This document shows positions 26,317 to 35,726 of a DNA stretch of 64,000 bases, one piece after another (position 1 is the stretch's first letter; every line of letters starts with the position of its first letter). The notes beneath the pieces are model-generated. The model was given only the letters and a program-made list of their open reading frames with translations. It made no database searches and was not told the origin of the DNA. A program made the position numbers and the translations under genes. This stretch comes from Thermodesulfovibrionales bacterium (GTDB lineage Bacteria; Nitrospirota; Thermodesulfovibrionia; Thermodesulfovibrionales; Dissulfurispiraceae): NCBI GenBank assembly GCA_020062545.1, contig JAGUWD010000020.1, positions 1-64,000 of the forward strand. The letters are read 5' to 3'.

Positions 26317-26385
26317 TCATAGTTGATAGTTCATGGCTCATAGAAATATAAAAACAAACCATGAACAATGAACTATGAACTAAGG
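26314..26385. repeat. 7-bp tandem repeats in inverted blocks
   Basis: Units AGTTCAT AGTTGAT AGTTCAT GGCTCAT (26314-26341) are followed after 16 bp by ACCATGA ACAATGA ACTATGA ACTAAGG (26358-26385). The second block is the near-complement of the first, so the RNA would form a long hairpin just after 6S RNA. The 5' block touches the 6S 3' end and may help end its transcription. Confidence 0.7.
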
Positions 26386-26416
26386 TGACTGGATAGTTGC
26401 AATTAACTATAAAAAT

Positions 26417-26526
26417 AAAGGAATTAGGATTTTGAAAAAGGTTGTTTTAAACGGCTGCAACATATATGGTGGTAAGAAAAATATGCACCGGGCGCATAAA
26501 ATGTGTGGTCATGTCCTAATCCCTTT
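26417..26526 (+). ncRNA. stem-bounded element between 6S RNA and rny
   Basis: AAAGGAATTAGGA at 26417-26429 pairs with TCCTAATCCCTTT at 26514-26526, a 13-bp stem with one mismatch. The enclosed 84 nt include ATGCACCGGGCGCAT, a small hairpin, and few coding features. It could be a leader of the rny transcript or a small RNA. No promoter or terminator is clear, and I recognise no class. The remaining bases up to rny (26527-26655) show nothing except the ribosome-binding site. Confidence 0.35.
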
Positions 26527-26655
26527 AAAATCATAAAACCTCAATCCCTTTTTTAATTGCCTATCCTATAGTCATCAGAAAGCTTGAGAAGTCATTAAGT
26601 TTCTGGTCGTTTATTGCTTAATGGCACAAAAACAAAACAAGGAGGGGTATTGCCC

Positions 26656-28221
26656 ATGGACAATAGCTTAATGTTAATCGTGATTGCAGTTGCTGTCGGT
26701 GCTGTAACCGGTCTGGTACTCTCGCTGATTTATAAAAACACCCTCAAATCCCGGGAAGAGGCATTAGAAAAAGAGTATCAACATCTCCTCGAAGATGCGA
26801 AGAGAGAGGCAGAGTCTATAAAAAAAGAGGCTGTCATTCATGCCAAGGATCTGACATACCAGGCAAAGGTCGAAGCTGAAAAAGAAATAAGAGAGAGGAC
26901 AAGGGAGCTGAACCAGCTCGACAAAAGGCTGAGGCAGAAGGAAGATCAGTTAGAGAAGAGGTTAGACCAGATAGAGAGAAAAGAGCACGAACTAAACAGA
27001 AAAGATAGGGATCTACATTCGAGGGAACGTTCTCTGTCGGAAAAAGAGAGCCACTATGAGCATCTTATTAAAGAGCAGACTCTCATTCTGGAGCGCCTGT
27101 CGGGTATTAGTGCCGAAGAAGCAAAACAGGAACTCTTTAAAAGGGTTGAAGAGGAGGCAAGATTTGAGGCAGCCAAACTTGCAAAAAAAATAGAGGACGA
27201 GGTAAAAGAAAGCGCAGAGAAAAAGGCAAAGGAGATTATCAGCTTTGCCATCCAGAGATATTCCAGCGATTATGTGGCAGATGCCACAGTATCGGCAGTG
27301 AGCCTGCCCGGTGATGAAATGAAGGGAAGGATTATCGGCAGGGAGGGAAGAAATATCAGGGCGTTTGAGGCAGCTACTGGCGTTGATCTCGTTGTTGACG
27401 ACACGCCCGAACTGGTAACACTGTCAGCCCATGACCCTGTGAGAAGGGAGATAGCAAGGATAGCCCTCGAAAGACTCGTGGCAGACGGAAGAATACATCC
27501 CACGAGGATCGAAGAGGTCGTAGAAAAGGTCAAAAAAGAGGTGGATAGCACTATCAGGGAAGAGGGAGAAAAAGCGGTCTTTGACCTCGGAATCTCCGGC
27601 ATGCATCCAGAGCTCATAAAAACGCTGGGCAGACTGAAATACAGGTCTTCCTACGGACAGAATGTACTCCAACACTCAAAGGAAGTCGCTTATCTTGCAG
27701 GAATGATGGCCGGTGAATTGAATGTTGATATAAAGCTGGCAAAAAGGGCCGGACTGCTTCATGATATTGGCAAGGCCGTTGACCATGAAGTGGAAGGCTC
27801 GCATCAGGAGATCGGCGCAAACCTTGCAAAAAAATACGGTGAAAACGATTATGTAATAAATGCCATCCTTGCCCATCACGGCGAAATAGATCCTTCATGC
27901 GTGGAGTCCGCCCTTGTTGCAGCAGGAGATGCCCTTTCAGCAGCACGGCCCGGCGTCAGAAGGGAGAGCATAGAGAACTACTTAAAACGCCTCGCAAAGC
28001 TTGAAGAGCTGGCAATGTCCTTTAACGGCGTAGATAAGTGCTATGCAATTCAGGCAGGAAGGGAGATAAGGATCATAGTAAAACCCGAGGACGTCAGCGA
28101 TGAAATGTGCGCAGTAATATCAAGAGACCTCGCAAAAAAGATAGAAGCAGAGATGACATATCCGGGGCAGATAAAGGTAGCGGTTATTCGTGAATCGAGA
28201 CATATTGATTATGCAAAATAA
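26656..28221 (+). CDS. rny: ribonuclease Y
   Basis: 521 residues from ATG at 26656, preceded by AAGGAGGGG; an in-frame ATG at 26614 is before the membrane helix and unlikely. An N-terminal transmembrane segment ([20 protein letters not shown]) is followed by a long Glu/Arg-rich coiled coil to about 185. A KH domain ([20 protein letters not shown]) and an HD domain ([28 protein letters not shown]) follow. RNase Y is a membrane-anchored endoribonuclease of mRNA decay. It is followed by ymdB with a 5-bp gap, the standard rny-ymdB pair. Confidence 0.96.
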   Translation: MDNSLMLIVIAVAVGAVTGLVLSLIYKNTLKSREEALEKEYQHLLEDAKREAESIKKEAVIHAKDLTYQAKVEAEKEIRERTRELNQLDKRLRQKEDQLEKRLDQIERKEHELNRKDRDLHSRERSLSEKESHYEHLIKEQTLILERLSGISAEEAKQELFKRVEEEARFEAAKLAKKIEDEVKESAEKKAKEIISFAIQRYSSDYVADATVSAVSLPGDEMKGRIIGREGRNIRAFEAATGVDLVVDDTPELVTLSAHDPVRREIARIALERLVADGRIHPTRIEEVVEKVKKEVDSTIREEGEKAVFDLGISGMHPELIKTLGRLKYRSSYGQNVLQHSKEVAYLAGMMAGELNVDIKLAKRAGLLHDIGKAVDHEVEGSHQEIGANLAKKYGENDYVINAILAHHGEIDPSCVESALVAAGDALSAARPGVRRESIENYLKRLAKLEELAMSFNGVDKCYAIQAGREIRIIVKPEDVSDEMCAVISRDLAKKIEAEMTYPGQIKVAVIRESRHIDYAK

Positions 28222-28226
28222 CTGAT

Positions 28227-29009
28227 ATGAAGGTTCTGTTCATCGGCGACATAGTCGGCAAGATTGGAAGGCAGGCTGTAAAAACCCTCCTGCCCAATCT
28301 TGTGGACAGATATAAAATAGACATGGTTATCGCCAATGGCGAGAATGCAGCAGGCGGCTTCGGGATAACAGAAAAAACTGCAGCAGAGATTTTCGATTTC
28401 GGGGTTCATATCATTACAACAGGCAATCACATCTGGGACAAAAAAGAGGCGATCCCGTATATAGCAAAGGAAAACAGGATATTAAGGCCAATAAATTATC
28501 CGCCCAATACCCCGGGCACCGGAAGCATTATATTTACTTTGCCGGGCAAAGAAAAAATAGCTGTAATGAATGTGTCGGGAAGGGTTTTTATGAACACCCT
28601 CGATTGCCCGTTCAGGACAGGTAAGGATGAAGTAGAAAAACTTAAAGAGTCTACAAATATAATAATCATCGACTTCCATGCAGAGGCCACATCAGAAAAG
28701 GTAGCCTTCGGTTATTATATGGATGGAATCGTCAGCGCAGTTATTGGAACCCACACCCACGTACAAACTGCGGATGAAAAGATACTACCGGGCGGTACAG
28801 CCTATATTACGGATGTTGGCATGACAGGACCTCAAACCTCTGTCATAGGTATAGAGAAGGAGCAGATTGTAGAGAGGTTCCTTTCACAGATGCCGAGGAA
28901 GTATGATGTTGCAGGAGGAAAGGGATTATTCTCTGCTGTGGTTATAGAAATAGATAGTAAAAGCGGCAAGGCAACCGCAATACAGAGATTGCAATTGACT
29001 AATCCATAG
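28227..29009 (+). CDS. ymdB: YmdB-family metallophosphoesterase
   Basis: 260 residues of the TIGR00282/YmdB family: KVLFIGDIVGKIGRQAVKTL at the start, ANGENAAGGFGIT, TTGNHIWDKKE, IDFHAEATSEK and GTHTHVQTADEKILPGGTAY. These supply the two-metal site. Characterised homologues hydrolyse 2',3'-cyclic nucleotides and affect RNA-related regulation. Location next to rny fits an RNA-linked role. Confidence 0.92.
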   Translation: MKVLFIGDIVGKIGRQAVKTLLPNLVDRYKIDMVIANGENAAGGFGITEKTAAEIFDFGVHIITTGNHIWDKKEAIPYIAKENRILRPINYPPNTPGTGSIIFTLPGKEKIAVMNVSGRVFMNTLDCPFRTGKDEVEKLKESTNIIIIDFHAEATSEKVAFGYYMDGIVSAVIGTHTHVQTADEKILPGGTAYITDVGMTGPQTSVIGIEKEQIVERFLSQMPRKYDVAGGKGLFSAVVIEIDSKSGKATAIQRLQLTNP

Positions 29010-29020
29010 AGGAGGTATTT

Positions 29021-29440
29021 ATGCTTAACGCAAAAGTGAAATGGGTTGATGGGCTTCAGTTTGTAGGTGAGTCTGGAACACACCATGCAATTGTGATGGA
29101 CGGCGATATTGAGGTCGGTGGCAAGGATACTGGCATGAGGCCAATGGAATTGCTTCTTATAGGACTCGGCGGATGCTCTGGCATGGATGTGGCCTCAATT
29201 CTACAAAAAAAGAAACAGCAAATAACAGACATTGATATAAATGTAAAGGGAGAGAAGGCCGATACATATCCAAAGAAGTTCACAGAGATTGAGATAGAAT
29301 TTGTTGTGAGCGGCAAGGATTTGTCAGAAGATGCAGTAAAGCGGGCAGTAGAGCTTTCAATGGAGAAATACTGCTCTGTAAAGGCAACACTGGAAGGTGT
29401 GGCAAAGATAAACTTCAGCTACAGGATCGTTAATATTTAG
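29021..29440 (+). CDS. OsmC-family protein
   Basis: 139 residues with a GAGGAGG site. The two family cysteines are in LIGLGGCSGMDVASIL and MEKYCSVKATLEGVA. The family includes organic hydroperoxide reductases and uncharacterised redox proteins. It is 11 bp after ymdB, so probably in the rny operon; the stop abuts the convergent hypD stop. Confidence 0.85.
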   Translation: MLNAKVKWVDGLQFVGESGTHHAIVMDGDIEVGGKDTGMRPMELLLIGLGGCSGMDVASILQKKKQQITDIDINVKGEKADTYPKKFTEIEIEFVVSGKDLSEDAVKRAVELSMEKYCSVKATLEGVAKINFSYRIVNI

Positions 29441-30496
29441 CTAAAAGTTATACTTATAATACGCTGCGCAGCTTCCCTCTGTGCTCACCATGCATGCGCC
29501 GACAGGCTTCTCAGGTGTGCATGCCTTTCCGAAAAGAGGGCATTCAGAAGGTATCTTTATGCCTCGCAAAACCAAACCGCACTGGCAGCCCCCGAGCTTA
29601 TAATAATCATCTGCAATATCAGGTACATCTATATTGAAAACAGTCTCTGCATCTCTATGCTTATATTTTTCTCTTAATCTCAGTCCGCTATTCGGCAGCA
29701 ATCCGATGCCTCTCCAGTAACTGTCGCAAGGCTCAAAAAATTCATTTATAAAATCCACAGCCCTTTGATTTCCTGTTTCTGTAACAACGCTTTTATACTG
29801 TATTTCGACTGCTGCCCTTCCCTCTGCAATCTGTTTAAGAAGCATGGCTATACCTGTGAGAATATCTTCAGCCTTGAATCCCGTTATCACGCCGGGCTTT
29901 TTATATTTCTCCGCTATAAATTCATACGGATGGATGCCTATTATAGTGCTCACATGCCCCGGCAATATGAAGCCGTCTATATTGACCTTGTCAGACTGAA
30001 GCAATATATCGAGCGCCGGAGGCACAAGCTTGTTTACGGAATAAACATAGAAATTATCTATCTTCTGTCTCTCAGCCTCGAATAGAGTGCCTGCGACAGA
30101 CGGGGTTGTGGTCTCAAATCCAGCGGAAAAGAAAACGACCCTTTTATTGCCATTCTCCTTTGCGATATTCAGACAATCGAGCGGAGAATAAACTATCCTT
30201 ATATCAGCGCCTTCTGCCTTTGCCTCGGACAATGATTTCTTTCCGCCGGGAACGCGCATCATGTCTCCGAATGTACACAGTATCACATTGTCCAACATTG
30301 AAAAGGCAATGGCTTTATCAATATCTTTGATCGAAGTCACGCATACAGGGCATCCGGGGCCGCTCAATAATCTAAGGCCTTCGGGCAAAAGGCTTCTTAT
30401 ACCATGCTTGAATATGGCAACCGTATGCGTCCCGCAAACCTCCATAAGGTTTACAGGGCGATTAGTCTTATCGTAAAAATCTTTAATTAACTCCAT
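29441..30496 (-). CDS. hypD: hydrogenase maturation protein HypD
   Basis: 351 residues. It carries the HypD signatures MEVCGTHTVAIFKHGIRSLL, LLSGPGCPVCVTS, FFSAGFETTTPS and, at the C-terminus, a 4Fe-4S Cys set (GGCQCGLVLRG, CPLFGKACTPEKPVGACMVS). HypD with HypC assembles the Fe(CN)2CO moiety of [NiFe]-hydrogenases. No other hyp or hydrogenase gene is in the window, so the remaining factors must be encoded elsewhere. It overlaps the next upstream gene by 10 bp. Confidence 0.95.
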   Translation of the reverse strand: MELIKDFYDKTNRPVNLMEVCGTHTVAIFKHGIRSLLPEGLRLLSGPGCPVCVTSIKDIDKAIAFSMLDNVILCTFGDMMRVPGGKKSLSEAKAEGADIRIVYSPLDCLNIAKENGNKRVVFFSAGFETTTPSVAGTLFEAERQKIDNFYVYSVNKLVPPALDILLQSDKVNIDGFILPGHVSTIIGIHPYEFIAEKYKKPGVITGFKAEDILTGIAMLLKQIAEGRAAVEIQYKSVVTETGNQRAVDFINEFFEPCDSYWRGIGLLPNSGLRLREKYKHRDAETVFNIDVPDIADDYYKLGGCQCGLVLRGIKIPSECPLFGKACTPEKPVGACMVSTEGSCAAYYKYNF

Positions 30497-30957
30497 ATAC
30501 CACCGTGTCCGGCAATCACACCCACAAATACCGCTAAAAGGCTCAACCCCATAACCACCCAGTGAAACACTGTCAACCTTAAGAATATCTTTGCCGTATC
30601 CTGCTGTGCCTCTCCTTTGAAAATAATTTTAAAAAACCTGCCCTCAAAGAGTAACACAAGCACATAAAATATCCATACCAACAACATCAGGGTAATGCCT
30701 ATACCATGCATGGTGAACAGCGCGTCCCATCTGTCTGTGATGAACAACAACCATACTCCCGTGGTGCCAACAATTATAACGCAGAGTTTTGCGATCTTCG
30801 CAAAGCGATGCTCCACACCCTGAAAGAAAATGACCTTCTCAATAGAGCCCTCCATACGCATTATCATCGGAAACACTATCATGGTTACAAAGGAAACACC
30901 GCCAATCCAGAGCACTACACCCAAAACATGCACGCCAATCAATAAGGGAATCAACAT
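30487..30957 (-). CDS. four-helix membrane protein, CopD/DUF2269-like
   Basis: 156 residues with four hydrophobic helices: PLLIGVHVLGVVLWIGGVSF, a second around CVIIVGTTGVWLLFI, a third around GITLMLLVWIFYVLVLLF, and FHWVVMGLSLLAVFVGVIAG. Histidines occur in helices one (H9) and four (H132), typical of small heme- or copper-associated CopD-like proteins. Its stop lies inside hypD, and moeA precedes it by 14 bp, so the three genes are probably cotranscribed. Function unproven. Confidence 0.65.
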   Translation of the reverse strand: MLIPLLIGVHVLGVVLWIGGVSFVTMIVFPMIMRMEGSIEKVIFFQGVEHRFAKIAKLCVIIVGTTGVWLLFITDRWDALFTMHGIGITLMLLVWIFYVLVLLFEGRFFKIIFKGEAQQDTAKIFLRLTVFHWVVMGLSLLAVFVGVIAGHGGIWS

Positions 30958-30971
30958 ATGGCATCCTCCTT

Positions 30972-32219
30972 TTAAAACAGCTTTACTACCACTTCTTCCC
31001 CTGCATCGAGTCCGAGCTTATTTTGTGGAATAACAACAATTCCATCAGCCCTGACAAGGGTGGTTATCAAACCTGATTTGCCGAGTACAGGGATGGCTGA
31101 TAATTCTCCGTTTTTCTCTTCGAGATAGACCCTTATGTGGTCTTCCCTGCCTGCTGCAGAGGCTATATTTTTGTCCATTTTAGCTTTAATGGTTTTAGTA
31201 AAGTTTCTTCTTGAATTAAGACCGCCGAGCCTTTCCATTACAGGCCTTATGAAGAGGTCAAAACATACAACAGTGGCAGCAGGATGTCCCGGAAGTCCTA
31301 AAATAGGCTTATTATTCACAACCCCGCCGATCATCGGTTTTCCGGGCTTTAATGACACGCCATGGAAGAGCACGCCTGAGCCGCCGTATATTTTGGCAAT
31401 GTCGTCTATAATCTGTGCTGTCATATCCTTTGTGCCGGCAGAGGTGCCTCCGCTTATCAGAACCATATCAGAATCCTGCAATGCCCCTTCCATTGCATCC
31501 TTTATAACATCATAGTCATCCTTGAATATCCCTTTTTTTACTGGTATGCCGCCGTGTTCGCTTATCAGACCCGACAATGTAAATGAATTAATGTCCCTCA
31601 CCTGCCCTAATTTCAGGGGACTGCCCGCAGGGACTATTTCATCTCCTGTGGAGATTATCGATACTACAGGCTTTCTGAAGACATCTATCTCTGTTATGCC
31701 AAGACCTGCAAGGGCTCCTATATCCTGCGCCCTGAGTCTATGACCTTTTGTGAGAACTGTTTCGCCTTTTTTTATGTCCTCGCCCTTCTGGATCACATTT
31801 TCATTTGGTGCAACGGATCTCATAACCTCAATCATATCATCGGAAACTATCTGGGCATGTTCGAGCATTAAAACTGCATCAGCACCCTCCGGAAGCATCC
31901 CTCCTGTGGGTATCTTTGCTGACTCTCCAGTGCCCAATTTGAAATCAGGGACAGATCCCATGAATATTTCGTGTTTGACTGCAATATAGGAAGGTGAGCT
32001 TTCCTTTACGCCGAATGTATCCCTTGAATTCAATGCATAGCCGTCAACGGTAGAGCGTGAAAAGGCAGGAAGGTCTTCGGGGGCGATAACATCTGACGCT
32101 ATGATATAGCCATAGCATTCTTCTATCTTCAGTCTTTCGATTGATAGGTAACCTTCTGGAATTGAATTTATAATAAGTTTTAATGCATCCAAAGGTAGGA
32201 GATAGTTTTTATTAAACAC
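30972..32219 (-). CDS. moeA: molybdopterin molybdenumtransferase MoeA
   Basis: 415 residues. The family features are present: LPAFSRSTVDGYALNSRDTF in the N-terminal domain, PTGGMLPEGADAVLMLEHAQ, SIISTGDEIVPAG, LISGGTSAGTKD and KPGKPMIGGVVNNKPILGLP. MoeA inserts molybdate (or tungstate) into adenylylated molybdopterin. The start is a GTG inside a 7-bp repeat tract (32218-32245), with no Shine-Dalgarno site. A second, fused MoeA is encoded in the formate dehydrogenase operon. Confidence 0.93.
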   Translation of the reverse strand: MFNKNYLLPLDALKLIINSIPEGYLSIERLKIEECYGYIIASDVIAPEDLPAFSRSTVDGYALNSRDTFGVKESSPSYIAVKHEIFMGSVPDFKLGTGESAKIPTGGMLPEGADAVLMLEHAQIVSDDMIEVMRSVAPNENVIQKGEDIKKGETVLTKGHRLRAQDIGALAGLGITEIDVFRKPVVSIISTGDEIVPAGSPLKLGQVRDINSFTLSGLISEHGGIPVKKGIFKDDYDVIKDAMEGALQDSDMVLISGGTSAGTKDMTAQIIDDIAKIYGGSGVLFHGVSLKPGKPMIGGVVNNKPILGLPGHPAATVVCFDLFIRPVMERLGGLNSRRNFTKTIKAKMDKNIASAAGREDHIRVYLEEKNGELSAIPVLGKSGLITTLVRADGIVVIPQNKLGLDAGEEVVVKLF

Positions 32220-32245
32220 TGTTCACTAACCAGTATTCACTGTCT
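32218..32245. repeat. 7-bp tandem repeats at the moeA start
   Basis: Units ACTGTTC ACTAACC AGTATTC ACTGTCT (plus strand) fill the gap between moeA and the phospholipase-like gene. They supply the GTG start codon of moeA (rc of 32217-32219). Confidence 0.65.
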
Positions 32246-32929
32246 TTATAATGGGCTTTTACTCAAAACAGAGGCGTCCTCGCCGTTCTGTAATAGATCC
32301 AGAATGCTGGCTATGGACTCGTCATGGAGATTGCAAATATGCTTTCTATCGACTCCTCTTTTCCTCTGCTTGTTAAAAACAGAAAGGAATACCATCCCCT
32401 TATATATCCTTTTGTTTGTATTAAAAGAGAACATGAACCTGTCAAGGGAGCTTTCGAGAAACCTGTCATTTCTCCTTTGAACAGCCCTGTTAATGGTCAC
32501 AGACTCAAGCCAGTATGCCTTGTTTATCAGGCTGTCAGCCTTCATCTCGATCCATGCATGTCCAACATTCCACTTATCTTCTGTAAGGGCTTCATGGGCG
32601 ACTGTGTCTGCAGCCAGGTGGCTCAGATAGCCATATACGAATGCCTTTTCAGGCCCTTTCTTTGCCTGTTCCATAAGCTTCAGTCCCATATCCCAGCTAT
32701 GGGAGCTTTTATCGTCAGGGAGATATTTCTTTCCCAGTATCATATCAGCCATGAGGTTTCCGTAGAGGAAGTCCTGCCTGTATTTCCTTAAGAGGGTCAT
32801 TATCCCTGCAGGGATAAGCGGTGCATAGGAATATATTTCGCTTCCAAGATAAATATGGGTCAATGGCCCCCATGCAAAGGAAAATGATGGTACGAGTAAA
32901 AATCCTATCAAAAATAATAAAAAAATCAT
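32246..32929 (-). CDS. zinc-dependent phospholipase C-like secreted protein
   Basis: 227 residues with a signal peptide (IFLLFLIGFLLVPSFSFAWG). The pattern FAWGPLTHIYLGSEI with His near the new N-terminus, then FLYGNLMADMILGKKY, SHSWDMGLKLM, and YGYLSHLAADTVAHE matches the Zn-dependent PLC family in which His and Asp residues bind three zinc ions. The substrate is unknown. It lies one base from pepA's stop, so it is in the same minus-strand operon. Confidence 0.78.
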   Translation of the reverse strand: MIFLLFLIGFLLVPSFSFAWGPLTHIYLGSEIYSYAPLIPAGIMTLLRKYRQDFLYGNLMADMILGKKYLPDDKSSHSWDMGLKLMEQAKKGPEKAFVYGYLSHLAADTVAHEALTEDKWNVGHAWIEMKADSLINKAYWLESVTINRAVQRRNDRFLESSLDRFMFSFNTNKRIYKGMVFLSVFNKQRKRGVDRKHICNLHDESIASILDLLQNGEDASVLSKSPL

Positions 32930-32930
32930 T

Positions 32931-34397
32931 TTATGACTCCTTTAGAAAGTTAAGTATCAATCTCACACCAACAGCTGTAGCGCCTTTTGGAATATATGGC
33001 TTATCCTTGTCATTCCACGCAGTGCCTGCAATATCGAGATGAACCCACGGTGTATCGCCTGCGAATTCCCTTAAGAAATAACCTGCTGTTACAAGGGAGC
33101 CGTTCCTCCCCCCGCTGTTCTTCATATCAGCTGCATCGCTCTTTATATAATCCTTATACTCGTCATAAAGCGGCATCTGCCATACCCTTTCATAGGTCTC
33201 TTCCGAGGCCATTTTCAGTTTTTCCATAAGTTCATTGTTATTGCCCATTATTGCCATGGCCTCGTTGCCGAGGGCTATGGAGCATGCACCTGTAAGCGTG
33301 GCTATATCAATAACGGCCTTTGGCTTATAATATTTTATTGCATATCCAATGGCATCTGCAAGGGCAAGGCGGCCCTCTGCATCTGTATTTATTATCTCTA
33401 TCGTCTTTCCTGTTATAGTCTTAACAATATCGCCTGGCTTCGATGCACTGCCTCCAGGGAGATTCTCTGTAGCAGGAAGAATGCCCACAATATTTACAGG
33501 CAATTCCAGTTCTGAAGCTGCCTTAATTATGGCAAGGACAGACGCACCGCCTGACATGTCGTATTTCATTTTTTCCATTCCCTCGGCAGGCTTCAGGGAT
33601 ATGCCGCCGCTGTCAAAGGTTATGGACTTGCCCACAAGGGCCAATGGCTCACCCTTTCCACCTTTATATTCGACTATGATTAATTTCGGAGGTTCAGCAG
33701 AGCCTTTAGATACAGAAAGATAGGCACCCATGCCCTCTTTTTCTATTTCTTTTTTCTCCAGCACTTTAACTTTTATTCTTTTGCCTGAAAGAGATTTTGC
33801 AACATCACTCAAAACAGCAGGGGTCATATCATTGGACGGTGTATTTATAATATCCTTTGCAAAATTCACGGCAGAGACAGATGTCTGAAGCCACTTAAGA
33901 GGGATGTCCTTATCCGTACCAAGAATGATTGCTGTCTTTATCTCTTTGCTGTCTTCTGATTTTTTGTATTTTTCGAATTTATAGAGACTTAAAAGTCCGC
34001 CCTCTATAAAATAAAAAACCGGTTTCTGTGACGCCTTGAAATTCTTCGGCAGGTAGCCGAATATGCTGGTTGATACAGCAATATCCTTAACTCCTATATC
34101 CTTGAGAAAGGAAAATGCCTTGCCTCCTGCCTGCCTTATCCTGTCGGTTGTTATATCGGATTGTTTGCCAAGCCCTATAAGCAAGATCCTGTCGGAATTT
34201 ATATTCCTGACGTGAAGCAGGGTGGTCTGATTCTGTTTGCCTGTGAATTCCTTTGAATTGATTACCCTTCTTATGAAGCCTCCGGTTATGGAGTCTATAT
34301 CTGAATAGATATCTATGGAATTATTCTCAAAGAGGGGAAGGACTAATGCATCCGCTTTTATCCCTTCTTCCGGTATGTTTTTAATAAGGATATTCAT
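32931..34397 (-). CDS. pepA: leucyl aminopeptidase (M17)
   Basis: 488 residues. The N-terminal macro-like domain is followed by the catalytic M17 domain with KSITFDSGGISLKPAEGM (metal-binding Lys/Asp) and EIINTDAEGRLALADAIGYA (catalytic NTDAEGR). The C-terminal part carries MKNSGGRNGSLVTAGYFLREF. It is a cytosolic two-zinc aminopeptidase. Its start overlaps the pth stop by one base. Confidence 0.95.
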   Translation of the reverse strand: MNILIKNIPEEGIKADALVLPLFENNSIDIYSDIDSITGGFIRRVINSKEFTGKQNQTTLLHVRNINSDRILLIGLGKQSDITTDRIRQAGGKAFSFLKDIGVKDIAVSTSIFGYLPKNFKASQKPVFYFIEGGLLSLYKFEKYKKSEDSKEIKTAIILGTDKDIPLKWLQTSVSAVNFAKDIINTPSNDMTPAVLSDVAKSLSGKRIKVKVLEKKEIEKEGMGAYLSVSKGSAEPPKLIIVEYKGGKGEPLALVGKSITFDSGGISLKPAEGMEKMKYDMSGGASVLAIIKAASELELPVNIVGILPATENLPGGSASKPGDIVKTITGKTIEIINTDAEGRLALADAIGYAIKYYKPKAVIDIATLTGACSIALGNEAMAIMGNNNELMEKLKMASEETYERVWQMPLYDEYKDYIKSDAADMKNSGGRNGSLVTAGYFLREFAGDTPWVHLDIAGTAWNDKDKPYIPKGATAVGVRLILNFLKES

Positions 34398-35065
34398 TAC
34401 GACTGTGTTTTATCGGCCTGTGTATATTTGGGGGAACGGTTGTATTTGCTCATTGCCTTATCGATCCCTTCTGTTACAACCGACGTAACAGCACGGGATG
34501 CACATACTATAACATATTTTATAATATTTTTTTCATGCGGTTTGAAATTCTGAAGGACATATTCATCAACAGGGATGGTTTCATCACGCCCTATTCCAAC
34601 CTTAACACGCACAAAATCCTTTGTTCCAAGTTCCTGAATTATAGACTCGATTCCCCGATGCCCGCCGGATGAGCCGCCCCGTCTGATTTTTATAGCCCCT
34701 GCATCAATATCGAGATCATCGTGCACCACTATCAGCCTGTCCATCAAATTATCTGCAGATATATTAGCCTTTTTTAGTATCTTCTTTACAGCAAGTCCGC
34801 TTCTGTTCATAAAAGTAAGGGGCTTTAGAAGGATAACATTGACTCCTTCTATAGCCCCTTTGCCAATCATATAAACATCCCTTTCTTCCAAAGGGATATT
34901 ATATTCTTCCGAAAGCCGGTCTATCACCCTGAAACCGATATTGTGACGGGTTGCAGAATATTTAGTTCCAGGATTGCCTAAACCGACAATAACCCATACA
35001 CGCAAAGGGGAGACTTTATGTCCCCCCCTTAAAATCCCCCCTAAAGAAAAATATTTCAGCATCAT
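34397..35065 (-). CDS. pth: peptidyl-tRNA hydrolase
   Basis: Pth core starts WVIVGLGNPGTKYSATRHNI, with the catalytic His in that segment, and continues FMNRSGLAVKKIL, VVHDDLDIDAGAIKIRRGGS and GGHRGIESIIQELG. It recycles peptidyl-tRNA. From the first ATG the protein is 222 residues, but residues 1-20 are encoded by a C-rich dispersed repeat (35016-35045). A TTG at 35005 would give a more typical 202-residue protein beginning at RVWVIVG. Neither start has a strong ribosome-binding site. It lies next to rplY, as in many bacteria. Confidence 0.93.
   Translation of the reverse strand: MMLKYFSLGGILRGGHKVSPLRVWVIVGLGNPGTKYSATRHNIGFRVIDRLSEEYNIPLEERDVYMIGKGAIEGVNVILLKPLTFMNRSGLAVKKILKKANISADNLMDRLIVVHDDLDIDAGAIKIRRGGSSGGHRGIESIIQELGTKDFVRVKVGIGRDETIPVDEYVLQNFKPHEKNIIKYVIVCASRAVTSVVTEGIDKAMSKYNRSPKYTQADKTQS
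35016..35045. repeat. C-rich dispersed repeat, copy 1
   Basis: CTTTATGTCCCCCCTTAAAA followed by TCCCCCCTAAAG, inside the first codons of pth. A related sequence (CTTTGTCCCCCCTTATGAAA) lies at 62997-63016 between the M23 peptidase and bactofilin genes. Confidence 0.5.
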
Positions 35066-35073
35066 CTATACTT

Positions 35074-35712
35074 TTACTTTTCTTCTTCTTTTTTACCTTT
35101 CTTGATAACTTCTGGTTCAACAATCTCGACAGGGGCTGCTTCCGGTGCTGCCACCTCTTCCTTGACTGCTATGACCGTTGCCAGAACCTCATCGGGATCT
35201 GTCAAGACTTTAATGCCCTCTCCAAGTTTTAAGTCGCTGACATGAATAGCCTGACCGAGACCCATATTGGTGACATCCACATCAACGTGGCCTGGGATTT
35301 TATCAGGCAGGCACTCGATCTCTATCTCCCTCAAACCGTGCTGGAGCACTCCTTTGTCCCTCTTAACACCGATTGCCTCGCCTTTTATAGCCACATGCAC
35401 CATGACCCTTATTGCCTCTGTAGCCGATATTTCCTGAAAATCTACGTGAAGAAGATTACCCATAACAGGGTCTACCTGGTAGTCCTTGACAATGGCCTGT
35501 TTCGTGCCATCAGGGAACTGGAGATTAACGATTACCTGCTCTCCTGCCGTCCTGCTGACAAATCGGGAGAGTTCCTTTCCCGAAAGCTGTACCGGCAGAG
35601 AGTTTCCAGCTTTATATAGAATGGCAGGGATAATGCCACTCCTTCTTAATGACCTTGCTCCGCCTTTGCCTGATTTCTCCCTTTTTTCTACACCGAGCGT
35701 TACTCTTTCCAT
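35074..35712 (-). CDS. rplY: 50S ribosomal protein L25 (general stress protein CTC form)
   Basis: 212 residues, the long two-domain L25/TL5/CTC form. The N-terminal domain (REKSGKGGARSLRRSGIIPA) binds 5S rRNA; the C-terminal beta domain has the VDVTNMGLGQAIHVSDLKL motif and an acidic/basic tail (VIKKGKKEEEK). A strong AGGAGG site precedes the ATG. It lies between prs and pth, an order common in Gram-negative and Gram-positive bacteria. Confidence 0.95.
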   Translation of the reverse strand: MERVTLGVEKREKSGKGGARSLRRSGIIPAILYKAGNSLPVQLSGKELSRFVSRTAGEQVIVNLQFPDGTKQAIVKDYQVDPVMGNLLHVDFQEISATEAIRVMVHVAIKGEAIGVKRDKGVLQHGLREIEIECLPDKIPGHVDVDVTNMGLGQAIHVSDLKLGEGIKVLTDPDEVLATVIAVKEEVAAPEAAPVEIVEPEVIKKGKKEEEK

Positions 35713-35726
35713 ATTTCTCCTCCTTT

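Noticed and set aside
26314-26385. CRISPR-like array
   Set aside because: The units are 7 bp, contiguous and without spacers; no cas genes are present.
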